Notes under the pieces: generated by a model | The model's input: the letters and a program-made list of their open reading frames with translations, nothing else | Database searches by the model: none | Told to the model about the DNA's origin: nothing | In this document: positions 21,442-22,164 of the stretch, one piece after another | How positions within the stretch are numbered: position 1 is the first letter of the stretch | Layout of the letters: each line of letters starts with the position of its first letter | NCBI GenBank assembly: GCA_910588415.1 | Contig: CAJUPK010000022.1 | Span: 1-22,164 of the forward strand | Length of the DNA: 22,164 nt | Source: an uncultured Oscillospiraceae bacterium | GTDB lineage: Bacteria; Bacillota; Clostridia; Oscillospirales; Acutalibacteraceae | Direction: 5' to 3' | Position numbers and translations under genes: made by a program

Positions 21442-21883
21442 TTTTCAAATCCGGGCCACAGGCATTTTGCTGGAGGGGGACTCCCTTCTGCTGGTCCGGC
21501 AACGGCTCAGCCAAAAACGTGCCTGGTCCCTGCCTGGGGGAAAGCTGGAGCAGGGAGAGTCCCTGGCGGAAGGCCTGTGCCGGGAGTTCCGGGAGGAGAC
21601 CGGGCTGCTGGTCCAAGCAGGCCCTTTGCTCTATCTGTGCGATTCAGCCGCCTCCGGCTTCCGGCTTCTGCACATCACCTTCCAGGTTACCCGGACTGGC
21701 GGCCAGCTCACCCTGCCCACCAACGAGTTTGACGAAAATCCCATCTCAGACCTGCGGTTTGTGCCCATCGCCCAGCTGGAAGAATACGGCTTCTCCCCCC
21801 GTTTCCGGCAGCTGGCCCAGGAGGGCTTTCCCCAGGCGGGCAGCTATCAGGGAGATAAAAGGAACATTGGTCTGGAAATATAG
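21431..21883 (+). CDS. Nudix hydrolase
   Basis: A 150-aa hydrolase of nucleoside-diphosphate-linked compounds. The Nudix box is complete: GGKLEQGESLAEGLCREF followed by REETGLL (about residues 37-60), fitting G-x5-E-x7-R-E-U-x-E-E-x-G-U, with the glutamates that bind Mg2+ present. The opening RATGILLEGDSLLLVRQR is the usual first strand. The substrate cannot be read; ADP-ribose- or 8-oxo-dGTP-type enzymes have this size. ATG 21431 overlaps the csaB fusion by 11 bp, with GGAAGG shortly upstream, so the two are coupled. Confidence 0.87.
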   Translation: MNTDFQIRATGILLEGDSLLLVRQRLSQKRAWSLPGGKLEQGESLAEGLCREFREETGLLVQAGPLLYLCDSAASGFRLLHITFQVTRTGGQLTLPTNEFDENPISDLRFVPIAQLEEYGFSPRFRQLAQEGFPQAGSYQGDKRNIGLEI

Positions 21884-21906
21884 AAGAAAAGCGAGGTAAG
21901 CCATTG

Positions 21907-22164
21907 ATGGAACCAATCCTGCAAGCCATAAAAACCAATATCGCCCGGGTCCTGGTGGGCCAGGAGGAAACCTGCAGCCTGCTTCTCACCGCCCTGCTGG
22001 CAGGGGGCCATGTGCTGGTGGAGGACGTGCCCGGCATGGGCAAGACCGTTATGGCCCGGGCTCTCAGCAAATCTGTGGACGCGGACTTTGGCCGGGTGCA
22101 GTTCACCCCGGACCTGCTGCCCTCTGACGTGACGGGCCTGAACTTCTACGACCAGCAGAAGGGC
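21907..22164 (+). CDS. MoxR family AAA+ ATPase, N-terminal fragment
   Basis: The first 86 codons, open to the window edge, of a MoxR-type ATPase, a chaperone-like enzyme usually encoded with DUF58 and von Willebrand factor A proteins. The opening (ALLAGGHVLVEDVPGMGKT, about residues 29-47) includes the Walker A PGMGKT, followed by FGRVQFTPDLLPSDVTG, the signature of the family. GAGGTAAG about 5-9 bp upstream supports the ATG at 21907; a TTG at 21904 is an alternative start. The Walker B and later domains lie beyond the window. It follows the Nudix gene by 23 bp and probably ends or continues the long operon. Confidence 0.9.
   Translation, partial: MEPILQAIKTNIARVLVGQEETCSLLLTALLAGGHVLVEDVPGMGKTVMARALSKSVDADFGRVQFTPDLLPSDVTGLNFYDQQKG

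Overview
The window looks like a GC-rich chromosomal contig from a low-GC-type phylum member (Bacillota, class Clostridia), most likely a gut Oscillospiraceae/Ruminococcaceae relative. This is an inference from SLH domains, a CsaB-type pyruvyl transferase, a CarD regulator, a split ThrE-type exporter and strong AGGAGG ribosome binding sites; no rRNA or other marker gene is present to settle it. The first 21 bases are not genomic: they match the end of the Illumina TruSeq read-1 adapter, so base 22 is the true contig edge.

Layout. 22-2171: the 3' end of prfB (release factor 2), an SLH/amidase lipoprotein, a GNAT acetyltransferase and a terminator. 2172-3698: an orphan ectB-type diaminobutyrate aminotransferase behind a leader with three stacked hairpins, closed by a strong terminator. 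3699-4138: about 440 bp without a gene, packed with inverted repeats including a pair of ~42-nt arms. 4139-8694: mtaB (no TRAM domain), a UMF1-family MFS transporter, a small unknown protein overlapping a frameshifted GNAT, a ~178-nt RNA candidate folding like 6S RNA, a second GNAT and a zinc-ribbon/DUF4190 membrane protein. 8757-11321: a CarD regulator with its own promoter, then a zinc dehydrogenase overlapping a SpoU-type RNA methyltransferase. 11480-12661: a metallo-beta-lactamase-fold hydrolase on the minus strand, separated from the preceding gene by a bidirectional terminator and from the following gene by divergent near-consensus promoters. 12662-22164: a long same-direction run (hybrid histidine kinase, degenerate HD-GYP protein, YjjP/YjjB-type exporter pair, RluA-type pseudouridine synthase, a frameshifted GNAT, a glycosyltransferase-CsaB fusion, a Nudix hydrolase, the start of a MoxR ATPase) with gaps of 2-46 bp or overlaps and no terminator that I can see.

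How the genes relate. Two ends of the window touch the same cell-surface biology: SLH domains bind pyruvylated secondary cell-wall polymer, and CsaB makes that pyruvyl modification; here CsaB is fused to a family-4 glycosyltransferase. The kinase and HD-GYP-like genes are 2 bp apart and probably form one signalling unit. The most interesting non-coding signals are the 6S-like RNA at 7427-7604, the structured ectB leader at 2233-2335 and the hairpin-dense intergenic block at 3705-4098. Two GNAT genes each carry a single-base frameshift; because the contig is visibly untrimmed, assembly error must be excluded before calling them real pseudogenes.
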